Shown here piece by piece: positions 35,896-44,556 of a stretch of DNA of 64,000 nucleotides. The stretch covers positions 18,103 to 82,102 of the forward strand of contig JAJEHQ010000013.1 in the NCBI GenBank assembly GCA_022823625.1, in the 5' to 3' direction. Numbering within the stretch: position 1 is the first letter of the stretch; the number at the start of each line of letters is the position of its first letter. The notes under the pieces were generated by a model, which was given only the letters and a program-made list of their open reading frames with translations, did not search any database and was not told the DNA's origin. Origin of the DNA: Gammaproteobacteria bacterium. Lineage in GTDB: Bacteria > Pseudomonadota > Gammaproteobacteria > Arenicellales > JAJDZL01. Position numbers and translations under genes: made by a program.

Positions 35896-36642
35896 TCAGA
35901 CGTTGGTAGCAGTCTGGTTTTTTACTTTTGACACTGCTTTATCGAGTGTGTCTTGACTTGCCAAATAGAAGTGTTCAATGGGCTTCAAATCATCGTCCAG
36001 TCGGTAAACTAGCGGAATGCCAGTTGGGATGTTCAATGAAGTAATGTCCTCATCAGAAACATCATCCAGATACTTGACGAGGGCTCTCAAACTATTGCCG
36101 TGAGCAACGACAAAAACCCGCTTGCCGCTGAGAATCAAAGGTCGTACCGATGACTCCCAATAGTGAACCACTCGTTTAAACGTGTCTGCCAGGGATTCGG
36201 TTGCTGGAAGTTTCTCCAGTGACTGATACTTGCGGTCTGCTCGTAAGCGTTCCTGATCCGGTGATTCCATTTCGGGTGGTCGAACCGCGTATCCGCGTCG
36301 CCAGCGATGAATCTGTTCTTCACCGTGGAGCTGCGTCATTTCGCTCTTGTTCAGACCCTGAAGCGCACCGTAGTGTCGTTCATTGAGATGCCAGTGTTTT
36401 TCAACTGGAATCCATACCTGGTCAAGCTCGTGCAAGGCAATCCATAAAGTATGAATGGATCGTTTAAGTAAAGAAGTCAGCGCAATATCAAATTGATATC
36501 CGCCTTCAGCCAGTGCTTTACCAGCTGATCGTGCTTCCTCAATACCAAGTTGAGAAAGATCGACGTCAACCCAGCCAGTGAAGCGGTTTTCCAGATTCCA
36601 CTGACTTTGTCCGTGTCGCAGAAGTACAAGTTTATGTGACAT
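35896..36642 (-). CDS. gpmA: 2,3-bisphosphoglycerate-dependent phosphoglycerate mutase
   Basis: GpmA interconverts 3- and 2-phosphoglycerate in glycolysis. The 248-residue protein has the phospho-His motif LLRHGQSQWNLENRFTGW near the N-terminus, ERHYGALQGLNK, the arginine-rich WRRGYAVRPPEMES and VVAHGNSLRALVKYL with the second catalytic His. Its start overlaps the end of rdgB by 11 nt, so rph, rdgB and gpmA form one unit. It completes glycolytic genes at 5-12 kb. Confidence 0.95.
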   Translation of the reverse strand: MSHKLVLLRHGQSQWNLENRFTGWVDVDLSQLGIEEARSAGKALAEGGYQFDIALTSLLKRSIHTLWIALHELDQVWIPVEKHWHLNERHYGALQGLNKSEMTQLHGEEQIHRWRRGYAVRPPEMESPDQERLRADRKYQSLEKLPATESLADTFKRVVHYWESSVRPLILSGKRVFVVAHGNSLRALVKYLDDVSDEDITSLNIPTGIPLVYRLDDDLKPIEHFYLASQDTLDKAVSKVKNQTATNV

Positions 36643-37246
36643 CGGTCTCCACTAAATTCATGAGTTTTTCGACGAGATTACGTAACGCTTTTCCCCGATG
36701 GCTGATTTCATTTTTCTCTTCGGGAGGCAACTCCGCCAGTGTACACCGCCTATCCTGCAACCAAACCACAGGGTCATAACCAAATCCAAAAGTGCCTTGT
36801 ACCTTGTGATGAATCACACCATCCAATGTACCTTGGGCAATGACAGGGGCAGGGTCGAATTCATGCCGAAGGTACACCATGGTGCAGCGAAACCGACAAC
36901 TGCGGTCCGTTCCCTCGACTCCCTCAAGTTTGTCCAGTAGTTTCTTGATGTTCTTTTCGTCGTTTGCATCCGGCCCAGAATACCGAGATGAAATTACCCC
37001 GGGCTCACCGCCAAGAACATCTACCTCCAATCCTGAATCATCAGCGATGGCAGGCAGTCCACAATTTGCAGTCGCATGACGGGCTTTAATCAGGGCATTT
37101 TCAATGAAAGTTGGTTTGTCTTCGACTGCTGAGCCGATGTTGAATTCCGATTGGGCAATGATTTCAATCGACGAGGTTGCCAGCATTCGGCTGATTTCAT
37201 CAATCTTGCCAGGGTTGTCACTGGCGAGGACAATTCTCTTTTTCAT
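36632..37246 (-). CDS. rdgB: XTP/dITP diphosphatase (RdgB/HAM1)
   Basis: RdgB hydrolyses non-canonical purine triphosphates to keep them out of nucleic acids. The 204-residue protein has [14 protein letters not shown] at the N-terminus, the metal-binding [24 protein letters not shown], and FGYDPVVWL. Overlaps rph by 4 nt (ATGA) and gpmA by 11 nt; rph-rdgB is a common pairing in gammaproteobacteria. Confidence 0.96.
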   Translation of the reverse strand: MKKRIVLASDNPGKIDEISRMLATSSIEIIAQSEFNIGSAVEDKPTFIENALIKARHATANCGLPAIADDSGLEVDVLGGEPGVISSRYSGPDANDEKNIKKLLDKLEGVEGTDRSCRFRCTMVYLRHEFDPAPVIAQGTLDGVIHHKVQGTFGFGYDPVVWLQDRRCTLAELPPEEKNEISHRGKALRNLVEKLMNLVETDVT

Positions 37247-37962
37247 GTTGAGAGTGCTTGTTTTTGCAGTTCGGTGAGTTGAAAAACGCCAGACCGGGCG
37301 ACATTTGCCATTTCATTCAATTGATCCAACGTAAAGACTTTTCCTTCTGCAGTGCCCTGAACTTCGACAATCTCTCCATGATCTGTCATAACAAAATTCA
37401 TATCTGTCTGGGCAAATTGATCTTCGCTGTAATCGATATCCAGACATATTGCATCATTGACAATTCCAACTGATACTGCCGCAACCTGATGAAGCACAGG
37501 GTTGGTTGTAATATCACCTCGTTTAATTAGTTGATTGATAGCGTCGACAAGCGCGACATAACCACCAGTGATCGAAGCGCAGCGAGTGCCGCCATCCGCC
37601 TGCAATACATCGCAGTCAATCGTAATGGTCCGCTCTCCTAGTTGGTCGAGTGCGACACAGGAACGAAGGCTTCTGCCAATTAGTCGTTGAATTTCGAGTG
37701 TCCGCCCACCTTGCCGGCCGCGGGCCGCTTCACGAGAGCTTCGAATCTGGGTTGAACCGGGCAGCATACTGTATTCACCCGTAATCCAACCTTGGTTTTT
37801 ACCTCGAAGATGAAATGGAACGCGGTCATCAGAACTGGCTGTGCACAACACGATGGTATCGCCAGCTTCCATCAACACTGAGCCGAGTGCGTTCTTGGTG
37901 TAGTTTCGAGTAATTTGAGCGGGACGCATTTCGTCCTGACTTCGTCCGTTAGTACGTGTCAT
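37243..37962 (-). CDS. rph: Ribonuclease PH
   Basis: RNase PH trims the 3' ends of tRNAs and other RNAs by phosphorolysis. The 239-residue protein has [21 protein letters not shown], the phosphate-binding [27 protein letters not shown] and [22 protein letters not shown]. It is full-length, unlike the truncated copy of E. coli K-12. It is the first gene of the rph-rdgB-gpmA unit. Confidence 0.97.
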   Translation of the reverse strand: MTRTNGRSQDEMRPAQITRNYTKNALGSVLMEAGDTIVLCTASSDDRVPFHLRGKNQGWITGEYSMLPGSTQIRSSREAARGRQGGRTLEIQRLIGRSLRSCVALDQLGERTITIDCDVLQADGGTRCASITGGYVALVDAINQLIKRGDITTNPVLHQVAAVSVGIVNDAICLDIDYSEDQFAQTDMNFVMTDHGEIVEVQGTAEGKVFTLDQLNEMANVARSGVFQLTELQKQALST

Positions 37963-38288
37963 ATTTCAAAATGAATCATCGATGTTGGTTGATGTTGGCA
38001 TATATCGGCGAAACTGGTGGCTGTGAATCTAAGTTGTTTCGAACACCATGCGCGAATTAAGCTTCTTCAGTCATTCGCAGGTTCAATTGCCGAGACATTA
38101 CCACAATACTGCATCGGTCTAAATTCGACAGACAGTCTTGTGATGAGTATCCTGCGCTATTTTATTTGTCAACGTAGATTGGCTAATTCTACACTACGAA
38201 AAAAATTTGTCTTCGCCTATAAAACTCAGTAGAGGTTTCTCGGCTATCGAATAAGGCTGTACACGAATGGACAATCATTATTGTGTTC
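37963..38288. other. Gap upstream of rph with no supported gene
   Basis: This 326-nt AT-rich stretch lies between the hipA stop (38289) and rph (37962), all minus strand. The rph promoter is presumably in it. A GTG-started 71-codon frame on the plus strand (38017-38232) has no ribosome site and no recognisable sequence. I found no terminator for hipA. Confidence 0.4.
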
Positions 38289-39548
38289 CTATTGTTCAAT
38301 TGAAAAAGTGTTTAGAAACTGTCTACCCCATAGAAGTTTTTTGTCCGCATCAGTAAGTTCCGCTTCTTCGCATACGGTGTCCCAATGTTGTTCAATTGCA
38401 GTTATGAGCTTTTCAAAAATCTTGCGGGCTTCCTCCTCAGACAGCAAGAAGTTATGTGCAGTTTCAAGACAGGATTTAAGCCAGCTGAGGTTGTTGTTAC
38501 CGCAGATCAACATAGCTTGTGAGGCTTCATTACCTGTGCGGTTTTGCGGACATATGTCATAGGCAGGTGTGAGCGTCAAATTTTTGCCATCCCAAAAAGC
38601 AGCATGGTTGCGTGCGTGATCATCAGTATTACCGCAAAGAATGTTGAAAACGAGCCGAGAGAACACTTCTCCAAGGGTTTGTCTAGGGTTTGCGAAGCGG
38701 TGACGGATGATTTCAGCGAAGGTTTCGTAACTAGCATAACGCGCCATCATTTCATCAAGGCCGAGCATTGTCAATGCAGAGACCATTGCCTTACGTAGCC
38801 AGGCATTGTGTTTCGGAATGCGATCAAATCGCTCGATCAGGAGCACGTCTTTACCAGCTGCCTTGATCAGCTGGACCGGTGCAACATGTAGATCCGCCAA
38901 CGCTGCTAGCCGCATTGCGATGAACTCAGCTTTGATGACACTGTAGAGATCAGTGCTAGAGGAAAACTTTGCAATGTACTTCTTGTTTTGATCTTGAATT
39001 AAGGCTTTTGGACGCGCGCCGCCGATCGAACTGCCATGGAACAATGCTTCATCCAACTCAGAGGTGAGAAGAACCCCTTTTTCAACTCGATCGGAGGATT
39101 CAATCAACTCTTCTAGGCTTGCGTTTCGTGCAGTACGCGGCACGTATTCAGTCGGTGAGCGTTGAAAATCGAGTGCACCGATCCGATCTGAACCGGACTC
39201 CAGTAGATACGTCAATTCATCCAACTCGTTAGTGTCTGTATTTGGACCCCTGCGTCCCAAAAGTTTATTGATAATGACACGTCGCCCCCATGCATCAGGT
39301 GAGGCATCCCGGATACAGGCGGGCATAGTTAAACCCTCTGACAGGGGTAATATTCCAGTTTGCAAGGGCAATTCCGGTTCATAAATCGAAATTGCGGGCC
39401 TGCTACCACCAATCCGTTCAAGATAGCTCCTGCCGTAGTTGAACTGGACATTGCCATTGTCAGATTCCAACCGTCCAGCTACAACAGGTTCTGTTGCGTT
39501 TGGCAACCATATCCAGACGAATGCTTCTTTGCTGCTGCTAGAAGTCAT
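38289..39548 (-). CDS. hipA: HipA-family serine/threonine kinase toxin
   Basis: A 419-residue protein with the HipA N-terminal domain (VWIWLPNATEPVVAGRLE) and the HipA kinase core: SSIGGARPK at 173-181 (the loop with the autophosphorylated Ser in E. coli HipA), NTDDHARNH at 307-315 (catalytic Asp, metal Asn) and AYDICP at 329-334 (the metal Asp). All catalytic residues are present, so it is likely active. E. coli HipA phosphorylates glutamyl-tRNA synthetase and causes persistence; the target here is unknown. It overlaps hipB by 11 nt. Confidence 0.93.
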   Translation of the reverse strand: MTSSSSKEAFVWIWLPNATEPVVAGRLESDNGNVQFNYGRSYLERIGGSRPAISIYEPELPLQTGILPLSEGLTMPACIRDASPDAWGRRVIINKLLGRRGPNTDTNELDELTYLLESGSDRIGALDFQRSPTEYVPRTARNASLEELIESSDRVEKGVLLTSELDEALFHGSSIGGARPKALIQDQNKKYIAKFSSSTDLYSVIKAEFIAMRLAALADLHVAPVQLIKAAGKDVLLIERFDRIPKHNAWLRKAMVSALTMLGLDEMMARYASYETFAEIIRHRFANPRQTLGEVFSRLVFNILCGNTDDHARNHAAFWDGKNLTLTPAYDICPQNRTGNEASQAMLICGNNNLSWLKSCLETAHNFLLSEEEARKIFEKLITAIEQHWDTVCEEAELTDADKKLLWGRQFLNTFSIEQ

Positions 39549-39876
39549 CGCGCACCGCCTTGGATTTTTTGCGAACAGATTTTGGCAACAATTCCAGCTG
39601 CTCTTCGGTATGGTGTAGATGCTTCGTCAGTGTGCTCTGATCGGCATCAAACAGATTTACTCCGACTATGACCGCGACTTCAAATACTACGCCAATTTCA
39701 CATTTGAGATTACCTTTCTCAATGCGCTGAAGTAGTCCTCTGGAGATTCCAGCGCGTTCCGCCACTTCTAGCGTGGTGAATCTATTTTTATTTCGCGCTA
39801 CACGAATTAACTGTCCGAGAAGGGTGGTCGCCGTTTGGGTATAGCGTGAGTAGGTGCGTGTTATGGACTTGGGCAT
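39538..39876 (-). CDS. hipB: HipB-like helix-turn-helix antitoxin
   Basis: A 112-residue protein with a Xre-type helix-turn-helix at about residues 25-75 (FTTLEVAERAGISRGLLQRIEKGN). In such systems HipB dimers bind operators, and the HipA-HipB complex strengthens repression. The C-terminus is basic and polar (LPKSVRKKSKAVRDD). Its stop lies within the start of hipA. Two palindromic operator copies and a promoter are readable just upstream. Confidence 0.87.
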   Translation of the reverse strand: MPKSITRTYSRYTQTATTLLGQLIRVARNKNRFTTLEVAERAGISRGLLQRIEKGNLKCEIGVVFEVAVIVGVNLFDADQSTLTKHLHHTEEQLELLPKSVRKKSKAVRDDF

Positions 39877-39884
39877 CGATTTAC

Positions 39885-39908
39885 TATTGATTTATATATA
39901 GACCATAA
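39885..39908. promoter_or_regulatory. Second, imperfect HipB operator copy
   Basis: This 24-bp site beginning TATTGATTTATATATA and ending GACCATAA matches the palindromic operator at 39916-39939 at 18 of 24 positions. It lies exactly 31 bp from it, three helical turns, just before the hipB ATG. Two in-phase sites suggest cooperative binding by HipB dimers. Confidence 0.5.
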
Positions 39909-39915
39909 AAACACT

Positions 39916-39939
39916 TAATGATTTATATGTGAATCATTA
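39916..39939. promoter_or_regulatory. HipB operator palindrome overlapping the hipBA -10
   Basis: TAATGATT and AATCATTA form perfect 8-bp arms around an 8-nt spacer (TATATGTG). The site overlaps the -10 box of the hipBA promoter (39936-39941), so a bound repressor would block RNA polymerase. Operator role is inferred from position and symmetry. Confidence 0.6.
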
Positions 39940-39964
39940 TAGCGGTTTTATGCCGCTTTGTCGA
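39936..39964 (-). promoter_or_regulatory. Sigma-70 promoter of hipBA
   Basis: On the minus strand TCGACA (39964-39959) is followed 17 nt later by a perfect TATAAT (39941-39936). This is a 5/6 and 6/6 match to the consensus at optimal spacing. The start of transcription would be near 39929, about 50 nt before the hipB ATG. The palindromic operator overlaps the -10. Confidence 0.7.
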
Positions 39965-40298
39965 GACACAAGCGAACAAAACGGACGATCATTTCGAGAG
40001 GAGTCTATACCAATTTCGATAGCAGAATGTTTCGAGTACTTGCATTATTTCAATGAAACGACTAGTTATAGACTTGCCGCTGTGTGAATGCAGATCGCAA
40101 TGGTATCGGTATAAAATCGTATATGTTCTTGGTAGGTGGTTAGATGCTGATTGATATTTCGCGACTTAAGTTTGTAATTCTGTCCACTGGTGTAAATTAA
40201 TCAGTGTTACGCATTACAAATTGACATGCTGATTTCGCTATTTCATAGAATTGACCACAATATTGATCTGTAATTCCAACTAGTCTATGGAGGAAGTC

Positions 40299-41057
40299 AT
40301 GACGAATCGAAGAAGCGCACTCAAGGTGATCGGCGGAGTCCCGCTAGCTGTTGTAACAGTTGGAAAAGTTTCCGTTAGTTCTGCAAATCAGGACAATGTT
40401 TCTGTTGAAACATGGACGTCAGATGAACCACTGACTGGCTACTTTCTGGAACCGGAGACAGAACCTGCCGGTGCTGTTTTGTTGATTCACGAATGGTGGG
40501 GACTGAATGATCAAATTCGAAGTGTGGTTCCCAAATTTGCTGAAGCTGGATTTTTGTCGCTTGCAGTTGATTTGTATCAAAAGCAAGTTGCTGAATCACC
40601 AGACAAGGCTCGACAACTAATGCAGAATGTCCAACCAGATGTGGCGACAGACGCTCTAGTGACCTGGATCGACTGGTTGCGAAACCATCCCAAATCGAAT
40701 GGCAAGGTCGGTACTGTCGGTTGGTGTTTTGGTGGTGGCTGGTCGTTGAACGCGTCACTGGCAACTCCTGTTGATGCGACAGTGATCTACTATGGTCGCT
40801 GCGAAAAGAGTGCTGAGGAGGTGAGTAGCTTGCAAGGTCCGGTGATGGGGCACTTTGCAACTGCCGACCAATTTATTGATCGGGATATGGTTTCAGTGTT
40901 CGAGAAGTCGATGGATGCGGCCGGTAAATCCTATACCAATTTTTGGTATGAGGCTGATCATGGGTTTGCTAATCCGACGACTGCCCGGCATGATGCTGAA
41001 GATGCTATGCTAGCCTGGTCGCGAACTTTGGATTTCTTCAACAAACACCTTACATAA
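40299..41057 (+). CDS. Dienelactone-hydrolase-family protein, probable Tat-exported
   Basis: A 252-residue protein. The ATG at 40299 is preceded by GGAGGAAG at ideal spacing, so the earlier ATG at 40287 lies inside the ribosome site and is rejected. It opens with a twin-arginine-like signal (NRRSALKVIGGVPLAVVTVG). The hydrolase domain has LLIHEWWGLNDQIRSV, the Cys nucleophile in VGWCFGGGWS and the His in EADHGFANP, as in dienelactone hydrolase, where the triad is Cys-Asp-His. Family members cut cyclic lactones, but many have no known substrate. It lies 26 nt before moxR and may share its transcript. Confidence 0.85.
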   Translation: MTNRRSALKVIGGVPLAVVTVGKVSVSSANQDNVSVETWTSDEPLTGYFLEPETEPAGAVLLIHEWWGLNDQIRSVVPKFAEAGFLSLAVDLYQKQVAESPDKARQLMQNVQPDVATDALVTWIDWLRNHPKSNGKVGTVGWCFGGGWSLNASLATPVDATVIYYGRCEKSAEEVSSLQGPVMGHFATADQFIDRDMVSVFEKSMDAAGKSYTNFWYEADHGFANPTTARHDAEDAMLAWSRTLDFFNKHLT

Positions 41058-41083
41058 ATTTCTTTAGTTTTGAAGCTGGTGAT

Positions 41084-42097
41084 ATGCGGACTGGAATCAA
41101 AGACATCGTCTGGAAAGCGGAAAAGGAATCATCATCAATTTCACAGCTTCGCGAATTGCCAGAGCAACTCTCGAAAGAAATTGTTGGTCAGTCAGCCCTG
41201 ATAGATCGATTGCTCATCGCACTTTTGTGCGGCGGTCACCTATTGCTTGAGGGTTTTCCAGGGCTTGCTAAGACCCGTTCGGTCAAAGCACTAGCGAACC
41301 TGATTGCCGGCGAGTTTCATCGCATTCAGTTTACACCTGATCTGTTACCGGCAGATCTCACCGGAACTGAGGTTTATCGTCCGGAACTGGGGACCTTCGA
41401 ATTCAGGCCAGGGCCACTGTTTCATGAAATTATTCTTGCTGATGAAATCAATCGAGCTCCGGCCAAGGTTCAGTCGGCACTTCTTGAAGCGATGGAAGAG
41501 CGACAGATCACAGTAGGCAGCAAAACCTATCAACTCCCAAAGCTGTTTATGGTGATGGCGACTCAGAACCCGATCGAACACGAAGGTACGTACCCGCTAC
41601 CTGAAGCCCAAAGAGATCGATTTCTGATGCATGTCCGTGTAGGCTACCCCGAAAAATCACAGGAACACGAGATACTCAAGATCGTGCGCTCCGAAGCAAC
41701 TGATGTGGAATTGGACTCGAAGTCTGAAGACGCACAAATCAGTTATGACACCATCGCGACAGCACGCAGGGAAATATTTTCCATCCACATGGAACCGACA
41801 GTTGAGCAATACATAATTGAACTGGTTGATGCGTCACGAAACAGTCATCGATACTCATCAGAACTGGACAGTTGGATTGCAGTGGGAGCCAGCCCACGAG
41901 GCACGATTGCGCTTGACGTGTGTGCCCGAGCCCGAGCTTGGATAGAAGGGCGGGATTATGTTTCACCGGAAGACGTTCAGCAGGTTGCATTCGATACATT
42001 GCGTCACCGAATACTTCTAACCTATGAGGCCGACGCAGACGGTGTTGACGTCGATGAGGTAATTCGTGAGCTCATCTCAGTCGTTGCTATTCCGTAG
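41084..42097 (+). CDS. moxR: MoxR-type AAA+ ATPase
   Basis: A 337-residue AAA+ ATPase with Walker A GFPGLAKT (57-64), Walker B IILADEINRAP (115-125), sensor region MVMATQNPIEHEGTYPLPEAQRDRF and a C-terminal lid. MoxR proteins are thought to act as chaperones that load metals or assemble partner VWA complexes. It is the first gene of a MoxR-DUF58-DUF4381-BatA-BatB-BatD operon. The order matches the known Bat cluster of Proteobacteria. Confidence 0.93.
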   Translation: MRTGIKDIVWKAEKESSSISQLRELPEQLSKEIVGQSALIDRLLIALLCGGHLLLEGFPGLAKTRSVKALANLIAGEFHRIQFTPDLLPADLTGTEVYRPELGTFEFRPGPLFHEIILADEINRAPAKVQSALLEAMEERQITVGSKTYQLPKLFMVMATQNPIEHEGTYPLPEAQRDRFLMHVRVGYPEKSQEHEILKIVRSEATDVELDSKSEDAQISYDTIATARREIFSIHMEPTVEQYIIELVDASRNSHRYSSELDSWIAVGASPRGTIALDVCARARAWIEGRDYVSPEDVQQVAFDTLRHRILLTYEADADGVDVDEVIRELISVVAIP

Positions 42098-42112
42098 TCT
42101 GGAAAAACAATC

Positions 42113-43099
42113 ATGTTGCGTGGCACATACGTAACGACTCAGGATCTGGTACGCCTTCGTGGGCGTACTCAAGGATTGATGTTGCCTGTTAATCCTGCAG
42201 TCTATCGGACTGGCGGTTTTCGATCAAAGATTCTGGGACGCGGAATGGAGTATGAGAAATCCCGTAAATACGAGGCGGGAGATGACGTGCGAATGATTGA
42301 TTGGCGTGTCACAGCACGTACTGGAACCGCGCACACCAAAGTGTTTCAGGAAGATCGTCAAAAGGCAGTGTATCTCATTGTTGACTTGACATCAACGATG
42401 AGATTCGGAACCCAGGTAGCTTTCAAATCTGTCGTTGCAGCTGAAGCAGCGGCACTGCTTGCTTGGGTGGCACATTCGCAGGGTGATTTGATCAGTATCG
42501 TTGGTGTAACCGATCATGATGTCAGGCATGGCAAACTGGCATCTAGTTCAGAGTCGCTTATGAAACAGTTGAATATGTTGGCCAAGTTGAGCCAATCCCC
42601 ACCCGAGAATATTGAATCTCCCTTGTCTTTTGCTGAAGCTCTTTCAGTCGTGGTTCGAAAAGTCCGAACCGGTGACCTGGCAGTGATATTCAGTGACCTA
42701 GCCAACCTTACAGACATCAGCAGTAAGGCTCTGGAGTATTTGAGTCGGCGGCAGTCGCTGATTGTGTGCTGGGTTCAGGACCCCATTGAGCAAAAGTCTT
42801 TACCTGTTGGACACTATCCAGTTACGGACGGACTTCAATTTACAACGCTGCATCTATCCTCAACTGGTCGTCGAAAAAAGCTGCAATCGCTGCTCGATCA
42901 ACGCAACCAGGCGATTAAGGACACGCTTAAGCGACTTGGTTCGACAAATGTACAGATGAAGTGCGGAGATGAAATTGTCAAGGTACTGCATCAAACATTT
43001 CATCGCTCAGCGAATTCCAATGGTCGCAATGGCTTGTCCCCACCCGTCGGTTTCTCCAGATCTTCTGTGAGGGCATCTGCGCCAACCCGTGGTTACTGA
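42113..43099 (+). CDS. DUF58 domain protein of the Bat/MoxR operon
   Basis: A 328-residue cytoplasmic protein with the DUF58 motif YEAGDDVRMIDWRVTARTGTAHTKVFQEDRQ followed by a degenerate VWA fold (LIVDLTSTMRFGTQ). The MIDAS is incomplete (DLTSTM). Unlike larger DUF58 proteins it lacks N-terminal membrane helices. DUF58 genes nearly always follow moxR. It starts 15 nt after moxR and 2 nt before the next gene. Confidence 0.9.
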   Translation: MLRGTYVTTQDLVRLRGRTQGLMLPVNPAVYRTGGFRSKILGRGMEYEKSRKYEAGDDVRMIDWRVTARTGTAHTKVFQEDRQKAVYLIVDLTSTMRFGTQVAFKSVVAAEAAALLAWVAHSQGDLISIVGVTDHDVRHGKLASSSESLMKQLNMLAKLSQSPPENIESPLSFAEALSVVVRKVRTGDLAVIFSDLANLTDISSKALEYLSRRQSLIVCWVQDPIEQKSLPVGHYPVTDGLQFTTLHLSSTGRRKKLQSLLDQRNQAIKDTLKRLGSTNVQMKCGDEIVKVLHQTFHRSANSNGRNGLSPPVGFSRSSVRASAPTRGY

Positions 43100-43101
43100 A
43101 T

Positions 43102-43557
43102 ATGGAAATTGACCCGCTCTCTGAACTTCGCGATGTAATTTATCCTGTCGATCCCGGATTCTGGCCACCCGCAATCGGATGGTGGATTGTGCTGGTTCTC
43201 GTCATTCTCTGTCTGATTGGAGCGGTGTATCTCTTCCGCTCAATTTACCTACGACTGGCAGAAACCTCTTTTGTTAAGGAAGTTGATGCACTAACTCAAT
43301 TACAACCGCGCGAAGCAGTCGGTGAGTTATCCATCCTGATGCGCCGTATCGCAATAACAAGATTTCCACGGGACTCTGTTGCCGGTTTGAGTGGTGAGGA
43401 CTGGCTGCAATTTCTCGATCAAAGTGGTAATACAGATCAGTTTACGACTGGTCCGGGCCGCGCATTGGTGAGTGCGCCTTATTCAAATCTAACACCGGAA
43501 AATCTCGACCCACTATTCAAAATCTGTCGGGACTGGGCCAAGTCTGTCACTGTTTAG
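43102..43557 (+). CDS. DUF4381 membrane protein
   Basis: A 151-residue protein with one membrane helix (about residues 24-48, IGWWIVLVLVILCLIGAVYLF) and a cytoplasmic domain containing LSGEDWLQFLDQ. This is the DUF4381 pattern found between DUF58 and BatA genes. The function is unknown; it probably helps anchor the complex in the inner membrane. Confidence 0.85.
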   Translation: MEIDPLSELRDVIYPVDPGFWPPAIGWWIVLVLVILCLIGAVYLFRSIYLRLAETSFVKEVDALTQLQPREAVGELSILMRRIAITRFPRDSVAGLSGEDWLQFLDQSGNTDQFTTGPGRALVSAPYSNLTPENLDPLFKICRDWAKSVTV

Positions 43558-43566
43558 GGTCTGACG

Positions 43567-44556
43567 ATGTTCAAATTTCAGTGGCTTTTTATTTTTCTTG
43601 CCTTACCACTGCCGTACTTGATTCACAGATTTTTGCCCAAACGCGAATCTAGACCACCATCCCTCAAGGTGCCCTTTTTTCGAGAGATAAACGACCGGAG
43701 GTTTGCGGTTAGTGCGCCATCTAAAGCTATGGTCAGTCTAGCCGCTCTCGTTTGGTTTGCGCTCGTCTGTGCGGCTGCCCGACCTTTATGGATTGAGGAG
43801 AACGTACAGGTTCCAGTGACTGGTCGAGACCTCCTTATTGCTCTTGATATTTCAGGAAGCATGCAGCAGCAAGACTTTTCGGCGGGAAATCGCTCACGAT
43901 TCAGCGCGGTGCAGGAAATTGCCAGCGAATTTGTTGCCAGAAGGGCAGGTGATCGCGTTGGCCTAATTTTGTTTGGTAGTCAGCCATACCTCTATACCCC
44001 TTTGACTTTTGATTTGGATTCGGTGGTGGAATTTTTGAGTCATGCCAGGGTAGGATTTGCCGGACAGCAGACTGCAATCGGCGACACCATCGGGCTGGCT
44101 GTCAAGGTGTTGCGGGAACGATCTGCTGAGAACAGAATACTGATTCTGTTAACAGACGGTGACAACTCTGCAGGAGAAATTGAACCATTGGAAGGCATGC
44201 AACTTGCGGTTGAACACGGAGTCAGAATATTTGTGATCGGAATAGGAATTGACCACACCAGTGCGGTGGCTTCAAATCGAAGACGTGTAAACGAATTGCC
44301 GAAAATCGCACAAGCCACCGGTGGTGTTTATTTTCATGCGTCCAATGCAAAAGCGCTGGAGGAGATCTACACTGCAATTGATAAGTTTGAACCAATTGAG
44401 GCAGATTCACATTCGCGGCTTCTGGTTAAGGAACTCTACCCATGGTCGTTAGCTCTCGCGATGGTTCTGGCGGCGTTGATATTTACGCAAAATACATTTT
44501 CAGGGGTACTGTTGCGCCTTATCAACATCAAAAAGAGGGCTGCAGATGCCCTTTGA
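43567..44556 (+). CDS. batA: BatA-like VWA-domain membrane protein
   Basis: A 329-residue protein: N-terminal membrane segments, a von Willebrand factor A domain with an intact metal site (LLIALDISGSMQQQDF, DxSxS) and LLTDGDNSAGEI, then a C-terminal helix (WSLALAMVLAALIFTQ). BatA was named for Bacteroides aerotolerance; in other bacteria the operon affects envelope or stress phenotypes. It overlaps the next gene by 11 nt. Confidence 0.9.
   Translation: MFKFQWLFIFLALPLPYLIHRFLPKRESRPPSLKVPFFREINDRRFAVSAPSKAMVSLAALVWFALVCAAARPLWIEENVQVPVTGRDLLIALDISGSMQQQDFSAGNRSRFSAVQEIASEFVARRAGDRVGLILFGSQPYLYTPLTFDLDSVVEFLSHARVGFAGQQTAIGDTIGLAVKVLRERSAENRILILLTDGDNSAGEIEPLEGMQLAVEHGVRIFVIGIGIDHTSAVASNRRRVNELPKIAQATGGVYFHASNAKALEEIYTAIDKFEPIEADSHSRLLVKELYPWSLALAMVLAALIFTQNTFSGVLLRLINIKKRAADAL

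Larger units (their letters stand above)
39877..40298. other. Divergent gap between hipBA and a dienelactone-hydrolase-like gene
   Basis: This AT-rich 422-nt region carries the hipBA promoter and operators in its left 90 nt. The remaining 330 nt must hold the promoter of the plus-strand gene at 40299. Nothing else stands out; a 5-bp hairpin (AGCGG/CCGCT, 39941-39957) lies within the hipBA promoter. Confidence 0.5.

Noticed and set aside
38017..38232. A 71-codon plus-strand ORF in the rph upstream region
   Set aside because: GTG start, no ribosome site and no recognisable sequence.
40375..40860. A 161-codon minus-strand ORF
   Set aside because: Antisense to the dienelactone-hydrolase-like gene, with low-complexity His/Ser/Gln composition.
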